Shown here: in pieces, positions 1 through 5,529 of the stretch | How the letters are laid out: every line of letters begins with the position of its first letter | Numbering within the stretch: position 1 is the first letter of the stretch | Source: an uncultured Akkermansia sp. | Lineage (GTDB): Bacteria; Verrucomicrobiota; Verrucomicrobiia; Verrucomicrobiales; Akkermansiaceae | Direction: 5' to 3' | Length of the DNA stretch: 7,614 nt | Assembly: GCA_904501975.1 (NCBI GenBank) | Contig: CAJGCZ010000069.1 | Span: 1-7,614 of the forward strand | Made by a program: the position numbers and the translations under genes | The notes under the pieces: generated by a model | The model's input: the letters and a program-made list of their open reading frames with translations, nothing else | What the model was told of the DNA's origin: nothing | The model's database searches: none

Positions 1-5
1 AGCTG

Positions 6-76
6 TTCTTCACCATCTGCCGCAGGCAGATTCTTCACCATGCCCAACGGGCATTCTTCACCACGGCGTAAGCCGT
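6..76. repeat. Tandem array of short hairpins with a constant 10-base linker
   Basis: Three units each begin with the same 10-base linker TTCTTCACCA, at 6-15, 31-40 and 54-63, and each linker is followed by a different short palindrome. The palindromes are TCTGCC/GGCAGA with loop GCA (16-30), TGCCC/GGGCA with loop AAC (41-53), and ACGGC/GCCGT with loop GTAA (63-76, the first base shared with the linker). A degenerate fourth linker (TTCTCATC) follows at 76-83. The linker is identical while stem sequences differ yet remain self-complementary. Bases 1-5 may be the end of an earlier unit, so the array probably continues to the left. No ORF here looks real. Confidence 0.8.
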
Positions 77-93
77 TCTCATCCCTCCCCAAT

Positions 94-218
94 ACCGCGA
101 GCGTAGCGAGCCGAATTCTGAGCCCCCGTATGGGGGCGGTAGCGTAGTAGCCCGGTGCGTCAGCGCCGGGTATCCCGATGGAGAACGATTGGAGCCCCGG
201 CTAGGGACGGCAGAAAGC
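94..218 (-). repeat. Composite palindromic repeat, left element, left arm
   Basis: On the minus strand this arm has the same order of blocks as the arm at 302-425: a CTGCCG block (207-213), the GGGGCTCCAAT block (188-198), a hairpin (151-170, stem CCCGGTGC/GCGCCGGG, one G-T pair, loop GTCA) followed by GGCTAC, a second hairpin (122-137, GCCCCC/GGGGGC, loop GTAT), and a block reading AATTCGGCTCGCTACGCTC (98-116). The two arms form an imperfect inverted repeat of about 125 bases each. The blocks are conserved and the hairpin stems are not. Similarity to the other arm stops near 94, where the hairpin array takes over. Confidence 0.8.
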
Positions 219-301
219 TGTTGCTTGGTGTATGGGCTTCATTGAAAAACAAAGTTTTATGTATACTCTTATTCGGTGGAAAAAGACAATACCGTTCACT
301 C
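219..301. other. AT-rich core between the two arms of the left inverted repeat
   Basis: These 83 bases are visibly more AT-rich than the flanking arms. They contain a small AAAAC/GTTTT hairpin (246-258), a TATACT hexamer (262-267) and the palindrome GTATAC (261-266). A TTGAAA at 242-247 lies only 14 bases from TATACT, so I do not call a promoter. The core is not similar to the core of the right-hand element (7385-7453). Short ORFs crossing it have no recognisable product. Confidence 0.6.
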
Positions 302-473
302 GTTCTCTGCCGCCCCTCAACCGGGGCTCCAATGCTGTTTTTACCCAAAACCCGACGCTAACGCGTCGGGCTACTGAGCTATCTCCCCTCGCCGGGGCTC
401 TCAAATGCCGTTCGCTGCGCTCACATTAACCGGCCCCACAAATTGCCATTTGTGGGGCTATCAACTAAAAACT
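302..473 (+). repeat. Composite palindromic repeat, left element, right arm with outer end
   Basis: From inside to outside, the arm carries CTCTGCCGCCCC (305-316), GGGGCTCCAAT (323-333), a hairpin with stem CCCGACGC/GCGTCGGG and loop TAAC (351-370) followed by GGCTAC, a hairpin CCCC/GGGG (385-397), CCGTTCGCTGCGCTCACATT (408-427), a long hairpin (433-458) and an outer end ATCAACTAAAAACT (460-473). The stretch 409-473 recurs in reverse orientation at 7196-7262 with few differences, which sets the outer boundary of the repeat. It ends 10 bases from the stop codon of the NfeD-like gene. Confidence 0.85.
433..458 (-). terminator. Strong hairpin downstream of the NfeD-like gene, possible 3' end structure
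   Basis: GCCCCACAAAT (433-443) pairs perfectly with ATTTGTGGGGC (448-458) around a four-base loop. It lies 25 bases beyond the stop codon of the leftward NfeD-like gene, so it could end or protect that transcript. No U-run follows the stem on the minus strand (the next bases are CGG), so it is not a standard intrinsic terminator. A near-identical palindrome at 7212-7233 has no gene end next to it, so the hairpin belongs first to the repeat family. Confidence 0.35.
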
Positions 474-482
474 TTAACAGAG

Positions 483-971
483 CTATTTACTAATGCGTGC
501 CGCGCCCGATTGGAAAGAGGTGATGGTGACGGAGCTGCCCTCGGTGAGGCCGGGTTGGTCTTCCTCGGCGATGGGGATGAGCTGGTCTCCTACCTTGATG
601 CAGAAGCTGCCGGGCTCGCCGCAGACGGTGCCCTTTTTGCCTTGCATGAGGGTGGTGATATCATCCTCGGGGGCGCGCTTGTTGAGATAGCGGGTGAGCA
701 GCGGAGAAATGAGGTTTTTCCACAGGCCGTAGTACAACAGCGCCCAAATCAGGATAAAGATGAAGAAGGTGAGCACGGTCCACTGGGCAGACGGCGCAAT
801 GCTCATGGTGCCCCATGCGGCAAAGAGCCCCATGGCCAGCAGTGTGAGAAAATCCGTGTTGAAGAAGAACACGTCGAGCACGAGCAGGGTGATGGAAATG
901 GTCAGCATCCAATGCAGGAAGACGCCATCACTCACCCACAGAAAATCTGCTATCAGCGGTGTCATGCGCAC
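483..971 (-). CDS. NfeD-like membrane protein, partner of the SPFH protein
   Basis: The product has 162 residues. Residues about 18-38, 41-58 and 65-85 are hydrophobic and look like two or three membrane segments. Residues about 105-162 resemble the soluble OB-fold domain of short NfeD proteins (GKKGTV..., a middle part near GDQLIPI, and an end near TEGSSVTITSF). Short NfeD proteins are encoded next to SPFH/band-7 proteins (YbbK with QmcA, YuaF with YuaG) and are thought to help them assemble in membrane domains. The gene starts 2 bases after the SPFH stop codon, so the two are surely co-transcribed. The given start is GTG at 971. An ATG two codons later (965) is equally possible, and neither has a clear ribosome binding site. 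Not a protease: the ClpP-like domain of long NfeD proteins is absent. Confidence 0.85.
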   Translation of the reverse strand: MRMTPLIADFLWVSDGVFLHWMLTISITLLVLDVFFFNTDFLTLLAMGLFAAWGTMSIAPSAQWTVLTFFIFILIWALLYYGLWKNLISPLLTRYLNKRAPEDDITTLMQGKKGTVCGEPGSFCIKVGDQLIPIAEEDQPGLTEGSSVTITSFQSGAARISK

Positions 972-973
972 AA

Positions 974-1795
974 TTAGTCTTTGATGTTGACCATGGCGGG
1001 CAGGCCGGAGGGCAGGTATACCTTATCTGCCGGATTGGCGGAAATGGTCTTGTAGCCGTCGAGAGCCTGGCGGTTGAGCAGGGCTTGGGTAGCACCTTCT
1101 ACACCGATGGTGGCTGCCAGTTTGGCAACGTAGTCTGCCTCAGCCTCGGCAATAAGGCGCATGGCTTCTTTGGTGCCGGCGGCGCGCATAATGGCGGCAT
1201 CCTTCTCAGCCTCAGCGGCAAGGCGCACGGCGCGGCTCTTACCCTCGGCTTCGAGGGCAATGGCACGGCTGACACGCTCGGCCTCCATTTGCTTAAGCAT
1301 GGCCTCTTGGGTTTTCGAGTCAGCGGAGAGCTCTTGGATTTCTACAGAGTTGACGATGATACCCCAGCGAGCCGTGGTGGTGGAAATGGCCTGCACCACT
1401 TTTTCAGACAACTGGGAGCGGGAGCTGAGAAGCTCGTCCAGATTGCGGTTGCCGATGAGGGCGCGCAGCTCATTGAGCACCAACTCACGGATGGCGCGGT
1501 GCAGGTTCTCTACTTCGTACAGTGCCTGCTTGGCATCTACAATGCGCCAACGGATGATGCAGGAGACTTCCAGCGTGGCGTTATCCTTTGTTACGCAGGA
1601 GCGCGGGGTGGTATCCAACAGCTGCTCGGAGAGCTGAATATACTTGCCGTCGGTGTGGGTTTCCAGCCAGTTGACGCGCTTAATTTTTTGCAGGAAGGGA
1701 ATGTGGAAGTTCAAGCCGCTCTTTTTTACATCGACAGGCTTGCCGAACATTTCGATGACGGCACAGTGGTTTTGGGGTACGGTAAAGATGAACAT
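974..1795 (-). CDS. SPFH/band-7 (stomatin-like) protein
   Basis: The product has 273 residues. Residues about 5-155 form an SPFH domain (TVPQNHCAVIEMFGKP at the start, then a GLNFHIPF-type motif, and HRAIRELVLNELRALIGN in the middle, typical of stomatin and QmcA relatives). Residues about 156-235 are rich in Ala, Glu, Lys and Arg and look like the coiled-coil oligomerisation segment. SPFH proteins form large membrane-bound assemblies that organise membrane proteins or proteases. The usual N-terminal membrane segment is missing: the protein starts directly at the SPFH domain. The start is well fixed, because an in-frame TAA lies 10 codons upstream (1826-1828) with no other start codon between. 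Membrane attachment may depend on the NfeD-like partner encoded 2 bases downstream. No Shine-Dalgarno sequence precedes the ATG. Confidence 0.9.
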   Translation of the reverse strand: MFIFTVPQNHCAVIEMFGKPVDVKKSGLNFHIPFLQKIKRVNWLETHTDGKYIQLSEQLLDTTPRSCVTKDNATLEVSCIIRWRIVDAKQALYEVENLHRAIRELVLNELRALIGNRNLDELLSSRSQLSEKVVQAISTTTARWGIIVNSVEIQELSADSKTQEAMLKQMEAERVSRAIALEAEGKSRAVRLAAEAEKDAAIMRAAGTKEAMRLIAEAEADYVAKLAATIGVEGATQALLNRQALDGYKTISANPADKVYLPSGLPAMVNIKD

Positions 1796-1829
1796 GGGGG
1801 TGATGGTTTGGTGATTGTTATGTCGTTAT

Positions 1830-1856
1830 ACTATACAGGAATGAGGCTGCTGGCAA
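1830..1856 (-). promoter_or_regulatory. Possible promoter for the SPFH-NfeD pair
   Basis: On the minus strand, TTGCCA (1851-1856) is followed after 15 bases by TATAGT (1830-1835), in the 93-base gap between the tyrA stop and the SPFH start. A transcript would begin near 1823, giving a leader of about 28 bases. The spacer is short for a sigma70 promoter, so this is tentative. Transcription from the upstream tyrA unit is the alternative. Confidence 0.35.
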
Positions 1857-1888
1857 GTATAAAGATGGGGTAGTGGGGGGAATTTGCG

Positions 1889-2767
1889 CTAATCTGAAAG
1901 TTTCAGAATGATTTCGCGGGTAGCTTTTGCTTCTTCCAGCCAAGCGCGCACGCCTTCCTTGTCCTGATTTTCCAGCAGGCTGACAAGCTGGTGGAGGTCG
2001 TCGACACAGCGGTGCAGAATCTCGCGCACGGCAACGTCGTTTTCCCACAAAATATCGGCCCACATGTGGGCGGAGCCGGAGCTGACGCGGGTGGTGTCGC
2101 GGTAGCCGCTGGAGGCCAGGCGCTGCAGGTCTGCCGTTTGGGTTTCGCCTACGGTAGCATTGCGGGCAGCTAACCCGGCTACAATGTGCGGCATGTGGGA
2201 GATGCGAGCCACGGTGCGGTCGTGGTTGGCCGGTTCCATGCGATAGGTGCTGCAGCCTAGTTGTTGCCAAAATTGCTCTAAGCGGGCGGTGTCTGCTTCG
2301 GTAACGCCGTGCGGATTCGTGACCACAACGGTGGCTCCCTGCAAGAGCGCGGCAAAGGCGTTTTCCATGCCTTGTTTTTCTGTTCCGGCCATGGGGTGCG
2401 AGCCGATGAACTTGCGTCCACGGTCTGTCAGCATGGCGCCGGTGGTGCGGTGCACGTAGGCTTTGACGGAGCCTACATCCGTCACGATAGCATTCTTATC
2501 GATGGCAGGCAGAATGCTGCGCGACAGCTCCTCAAAAGCGCCAATGGGGGTGGCGAGGATAATGAGTTGGGCGCCGCTGCATGCTTGGCGGGCATTGGTA
2601 TAGGTGTGTTCTATCCCTAAGTTGCGGGCCAATTGCAGCGGTTGCTCGCGGCGTGCCCACAAGCGTAACTCGCAATCGGGCATGGCGCGGCGCACGGCAA
2701 GAGCAATGGAGCCGCCTAACAGCCCCGGCCCCAGGATACACACGGTTCGGAAGGGAAGCTCTGCCAT
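1889..2767 (-). CDS. tyrA: Prephenate (or arogenate) dehydrogenase
   Basis: TyrA oxidatively decarboxylates prephenate to 4-hydroxyphenylpyruvate (or arogenate to tyrosine) in the cytoplasm. The 292-residue product has the N-terminal nucleotide-binding fold with GPGLLGG (13-19), then TDVGSVK (96-102), the catalytic-histidine motif GSHPMAG (122-128, His124), the SHMPH segment (190-194) and SGYRDTTR (220-227), all family hallmarks. Length fits a stand-alone enzyme; there is no fused chorismate mutase and no obvious C-terminal ACT domain. At the end of the second strand of the Rossmann fold the sequence is LWARRE (36-41), without the acidic residue common in NAD-specific forms, so NADP use is possible. 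The gene starts 12 bases after the lipoprotein stop codon, which implies co-transcription. No Shine-Dalgarno sequence is visible. Confidence 0.93.
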   Translation of the reverse strand: MAELPFRTVCILGPGLLGGSIALAVRRAMPDCELRLWARREQPLQLARNLGIEHTYTNARQACSGAQLIILATPIGAFEELSRSILPAIDKNAIVTDVGSVKAYVHRTTGAMLTDRGRKFIGSHPMAGTEKQGMENAFAALLQGATVVVTNPHGVTEADTARLEQFWQQLGCSTYRMEPANHDRTVARISHMPHIVAGLAARNATVGETQTADLQRLASSGYRDTTRVSSGSAHMWADILWENDVAVREILHRCVDDLHQLVSLLENQDKEGVRAWLEEAKATREIILKLSD

Positions 2768-2779
2768 GGTGCTTGCGTA

Positions 2780-3538
2780 TTAGGGAATTTTGAAGAAGAA
2801 GTTGGTGCCGGGTACCTTAAGTTTGGTGTCTCTGGGGTACGGCTGTCCGGTGGCTTTGTTGACAATGCGGAGGGTGAGCTCCGGAGCCAAAGGATTGTAA
2901 ACGCGAGTGGGGTCGCCGGGCACGGGCTTGGCGTAGGGGATGTAGCCGTTCTCGTTGGTAATGTGGCTTAAATCCGGTTTGGGTTTAGCCGGTGTAGTTA
3001 CAGCCGGCGTGGTGGGGGTAGCCGGTGCCGTGGAGGGGGCGGCAGGGGTGATGGTTGTTTTGGCCTGCTGTGCGGGAGCCGTTACTGCGGGGGTGGGAGT
3101 AGCGGGCTTAGCCGGTGTTGTGGGCTTAGCGGGCTGGGTAACGGTTGTTTTGGCTGGTGCCGTGGTGGTGGGCTTAACTGCCGGGGCAGAGGGCTGCACC
3201 GCCGGTGTGGCGGGTTTGGTGCCGGTAGGTTGTGCCGTAGTGGGAACTGCAGCGGGAGTTTGCGGTGTGGCTACAGGTGCAGCCGGTTGTTTCGGCTGCT
3301 CTGCGGGCGGCGTGGTGGGTTCTGTATGAGTAGCCGGGGTGGTAGGCTGCTGATTGAGCCCCGGATGCAAAGCTGCGTTATTGGCACCGGCTGCAAGGGC
3401 AGCTTGGCGGGCACGCTCTCTCCACATGGAGTCGTGCGGCATATCCGGTACAATAATCTTTTTCTGCACAATGCAGGAGCTTAATCCTGCGGCACACAGG
3501 CAGATAAAGGAAAGGCTTTGTAAGGCAGATGATTTCAT
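2780..3538 (-). CDS. Proline/threonine-rich lipoprotein with a small conserved-looking C-terminal domain
   Basis: The product has 252 residues. It begins with a short basic and hydrophobic signal and a lipobox L19-S-S-C22, so it should be lipidated on Cys22 and exported. Residues about 62-190 are a low-complexity stalk of Pro, Thr, Ala, Val, Lys and Gln with no negative patch, suited to spanning the periplasm or cell wall. The last 55 or so residues change composition and contain PVPGDPTRVYNP and end with LKVPGTNFFFKIP. This resembles short C-terminal domains I recall from Verrucomicrobiota lipoproteins (PVPG...P and GT.VK.P near the end), but I cannot name the family. Function is unknown. 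It is first in a unit with tyrA, with a promoter at 3563-3591. The stalk is likely to vary in length between strains. Confidence 0.85.
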   Translation of the reverse strand: MKSSALQSLSFICLCAAGLSSCIVQKKIIVPDMPHDSMWRERARQAALAAGANNAALHPGLNQQPTTPATHTEPTTPPAEQPKQPAAPVATPQTPAAVPTTAQPTGTKPATPAVQPSAPAVKPTTTAPAKTTVTQPAKPTTPAKPATPTPAVTAPAQQAKTTITPAAPSTAPATPTTPAVTTPAKPKPDLSHITNENGYIPYAKPVPGDPTRVYNPLAPELTLRIVNKATGQPYPRDTKLKVPGTNFFFKIP

Positions 3539-3562
3539 GTCTTATTCTGATAGGCTACCGAT

Positions 3563-3591
3563 ACTCTATATTCTTGCGCAATCAATGTCAA
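3563..3591 (-). promoter_or_regulatory. Promoter of the lipoprotein-tyrA unit
   Basis: A perfect -35 box TTGACA (minus strand, 3586-3591) is followed by TAGAGT after 17 bases (3563-3568) or by TATAGA after 15 bases (3565-3570). The start of transcription would be near 3556, giving a leader of about 18 bases. The site is of the general sigma70 type, not the Bacteroidota type. Confidence 0.55.
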
Positions 3592-3674
3592 TGCTAATTC
3601 GCGACAGCGCGGCGCTGAGTCTTGCGCTTGGGGCTGCTTTTAGCGGTGTTTATGCTTAAATTTGGGTTTAGGAC

Positions 3675-3703
3675 TTGAAAAAGCAACCGGTTCGTCATAT
3701 CAT
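3675..3703 (+). promoter_or_regulatory. Promoter of ispG, likely giving a leaderless transcript
   Basis: TTGAAA (3675-3680), a 17-base spacer and TATCAT (3698-3703) match five of six consensus bases in each box with ideal spacing. A start about seven bases downstream falls at 3710, which is the A of the ispG ATG. No Shine-Dalgarno sequence lies ahead of that ATG, consistent with leaderless translation. Confidence 0.6.
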
Positions 3704-3709
3704 AGCGCT

Positions 3710-5455
3710 ATGAGCACAGTGTTGCATTGTCCGAGTCTGTTTCGTTATACGCGCCGCCAAACGCGTGAGGTGATGGTTGGTAACATGGGGCTGGGTGGAA
3801 ATAACCCTATCCGCATTCAATCCATGTTGACCCATGATACCCTGGATACTGAGGGCTGCGTAAAAGAGGCGCTTGCCTTGGCTGATGCAGGGTGTGAGAT
3901 TATTCGACTTACGGCCCAGACCAAGGTGTATGCTGCGAATCTGGAGAATATTGCCCGCGAGCTGCGCGCTGCCGGTTGCCATTTGCCCTTGGTGGCTGAT
4001 ATTCACTTTAAGCCGGATGCCGCCATGGAGGCCGCCAAATGGGTGGAGAAGATTCGCGTGAACCCCGGCAACTTTATTGATAAAAAGCGATTCCTGGAAC
4101 GCGATTATACGGATTTGGAATATGAAGAGGAACTGGAGCGCGTGCGTACGGCCTTTACGCCGCTGGTGCTCTTCTGTAAGGAACACGGCCGCGCTATGCG
4201 CTTGGGTGCCAACCATGGCTCTTTGTCGGACCGCATTTTGAACCGCTACGGCGACACGCCGGAGGGCATGGTGGAAAGCGCTTTGGAGTTTGCTCGTGTT
4301 GCGCGCGATTTAGATTACCACCAGCTGGTGTTCTCCATGAAGTCCTCCAACGTGAAGGTGATGATTCAGGCCTACCGCCTGCTGGTGCGTCGTTTGCAAG
4401 AAGAGGGAGCTGATTGGAATTACCCCATCCACTTGGGTGTGACGGAGGCCGGTGAGGGTGAGGATGCCCGTATTAAGAGTGCAACGGGTATTGGCTCTTT
4501 GCTGGCAGATGGTATTGGTGATACCCTGCGCGTGTCTTTGACGGAGGATCCGGTGTATGAGGTTGCACCCGGCTTTGAGCTGGCTGCTCCCTACCAACCC
4601 GGGGTGGAGCACAGCCAAGCCCTGCCGCAGGAAGAACCTGCCGCTCCTTTCAATCCCTACACGTTCACTAAGCGTAAGGCGGATGTGATTAAGCGCGGCG
4701 AGATGACCTTGGGCTGGAATGAGCCCGTGCGCGTGGTGCTGCCGCAAGCTGCTTGCGAGGCTCTTTCCCCCGCCGAAATGAAGGATTTTATGCCCGAGCT
4801 CTCTTACGAGGCTTGCGAGGCGGTGGAGGTAGACCCCTGCAATGCGGGCGAGATTGCCGCTTTGGCTGAGGCTCCTGCCACGCTGGTGACGGTGAAGGAC
4901 GGCGTGAATATGCCCGTGCCGCAAGCCTTCCGCCTGTTGGCAGCCGTGATTCCCACCCGCCACAGCATTTTGCTGAAAGATACGCTGGGGGGAGAGGAAG
5001 CCCTGAGTGCACCCATGGCCGGCGGTGTTCATATTGGCTCTTTGCTGTGCGATGGTATTGGTAATGCCGTATTGGTGCGTTTGGAGAAAGACCCCAAGAA
5101 GGCTGCTTACCTTGGGTTCAATATCTTGCAGGCTGCCGGTGTGCGCTTGAGCAAAACAGAGTATGTTTCCTGCCCGTCTTGTGGCCGCACTCACTATAAT
5201 ATTCAAGAGGCTGCCGCACGTATTCGCGAGGCTACCGGGCACCTCAAGGGCGTTAAAATTGCCATCATGGGTTGCATTGTCAATGGCCCCGGCGAAATGA
5301 GCGATGCCGATTTCGGCTACGTTGGCGGCGCCCCCAACAAGATTAACCTCTATGTGGGCCACACCCCCGTGGAAATGAATATTCCGCAGGAGGAGGCTGT
5401 GCAGCATTTGGTGGAGCTGATTCGCAGCCACGGCCGCTGGGTAGACCCCGCCTGA
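3710..5455 (+). CDS. ispG: 4-hydroxy-3-methylbut-2-enyl diphosphate synthase, long three-domain form
   Basis: IspG (GcpE) converts methylerythritol cyclodiphosphate to HMBPP in the MEP isoprenoid pathway, using a [4Fe-4S] cluster and electrons from ferredoxin or flavodoxin. From ATG 3710 the product has 581 residues, against roughly 370 for two-domain forms. It has the N-terminal TIM barrel (about 10-285, with GGNNPIRIQSM, VADIHFKPDAAM and VRVSL-type motifs), an insert domain (about 290-440) and the C-terminal cluster domain with Cys488, Cys491, Cys522 and Glu529 in CPSCGR and GCIVNGPGE. These match the cluster ligands of the family. Long forms occur in Bacteroidota, Chlamydiae, Verrucomicrobiota and plants. 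An in-frame TTG at 3662 would add 16 residues, but it lies upstream of the predicted promoter, so ATG 3710 is preferred. The gene is monocistronic and ends at a strong terminator. Confidence 0.96.
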   Translation: MSTVLHCPSLFRYTRRQTREVMVGNMGLGGNNPIRIQSMLTHDTLDTEGCVKEALALADAGCEIIRLTAQTKVYAANLENIARELRAAGCHLPLVADIHFKPDAAMEAAKWVEKIRVNPGNFIDKKRFLERDYTDLEYEEELERVRTAFTPLVLFCKEHGRAMRLGANHGSLSDRILNRYGDTPEGMVESALEFARVARDLDYHQLVFSMKSSNVKVMIQAYRLLVRRLQEEGADWNYPIHLGVTEAGEGEDARIKSATGIGSLLADGIGDTLRVSLTEDPVYEVAPGFELAAPYQPGVEHSQALPQEEPAAPFNPYTFTKRKADVIKRGEMTLGWNEPVRVVLPQAACEALSPAEMKDFMPELSYEACEAVEVDPCNAGEIAALAEAPATLVTVKDGVNMPVPQAFRLLAAVIPTRHSILLKDTLGGEEALSAPMAGGVHIGSLLCDGIGNAVLVRLEKDPKKAAYLGFNILQAAGVRLSKTEYVSCPSCGRTHYNIQEAAARIREATGHLKGVKIAIMGCIVNGPGEMSDADFGYVGGAPNKINLYVGHTPVEMNIPQEEAVQHLVELIRSHGRWVDPA

Positions 5456-5483
5456 TGCTCCTCGCAGTTTCTAATCCTTATAC

Positions 5484-5511
5484 AAAAACCCCCGCAGCTG
5501 CGGGGGTTTTT
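5484..5511. terminator. Perfect palindromic bidirectional terminator
   Basis: AAAAACCCCCGCAG followed directly by CTGCGGGGGTTTTT is a perfect 28-base palindrome. Read in either direction it gives a GC-rich stem followed by a run of five U. It lies 28 bases after the ispG stop and 18 bases after the stop of the convergent ATPase gene, so it should end both transcripts. Confidence 0.93.
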
Positions 5512-5529
5512 AGTAGGGGAGGAGTGCCC

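Noticed and set aside
6..76. A CRISPR array.
   Set aside because: The constant part is only 10 bases and the variable parts are 13 to 15-base palindromes; spacers of a CRISPR array would be longer and not self-complementary. No cas gene is present.
242..267. A promoter TTGAAA...TATACT in the core of the left element.
   Set aside because: The spacer is only 14 bases and no gene follows.
302..473. Integron attC sites, because structure is kept while sequence varies.
   Set aside because: I see no paired core sites of the RYYYAAC/GTTRRRY type in the right places and no gene cassettes or integrase.
959..1873. A 304-codon open frame on the plus strand opposite the SPFH gene.
   Set aside because: It is antisense to a clear SPFH gene and has a composition expected of a shadow frame.
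2955..3329. A hydrophobic Gly/Ala/Val-rich frame on the plus strand that looks like a membrane protein.
   Set aside because: It is the complement of the Pro/Thr/Ala stalk of the lipoprotein; codons for Pro, Thr and Ala read in reverse give Gly, Val and Ala.
4310..5431. A long open frame of 373 codons on the minus strand opposite ispG.
   Set aside because: It lies wholly antisense to a well-supported gene, has no recognisable domain, and follows from the codon bias of ispG.
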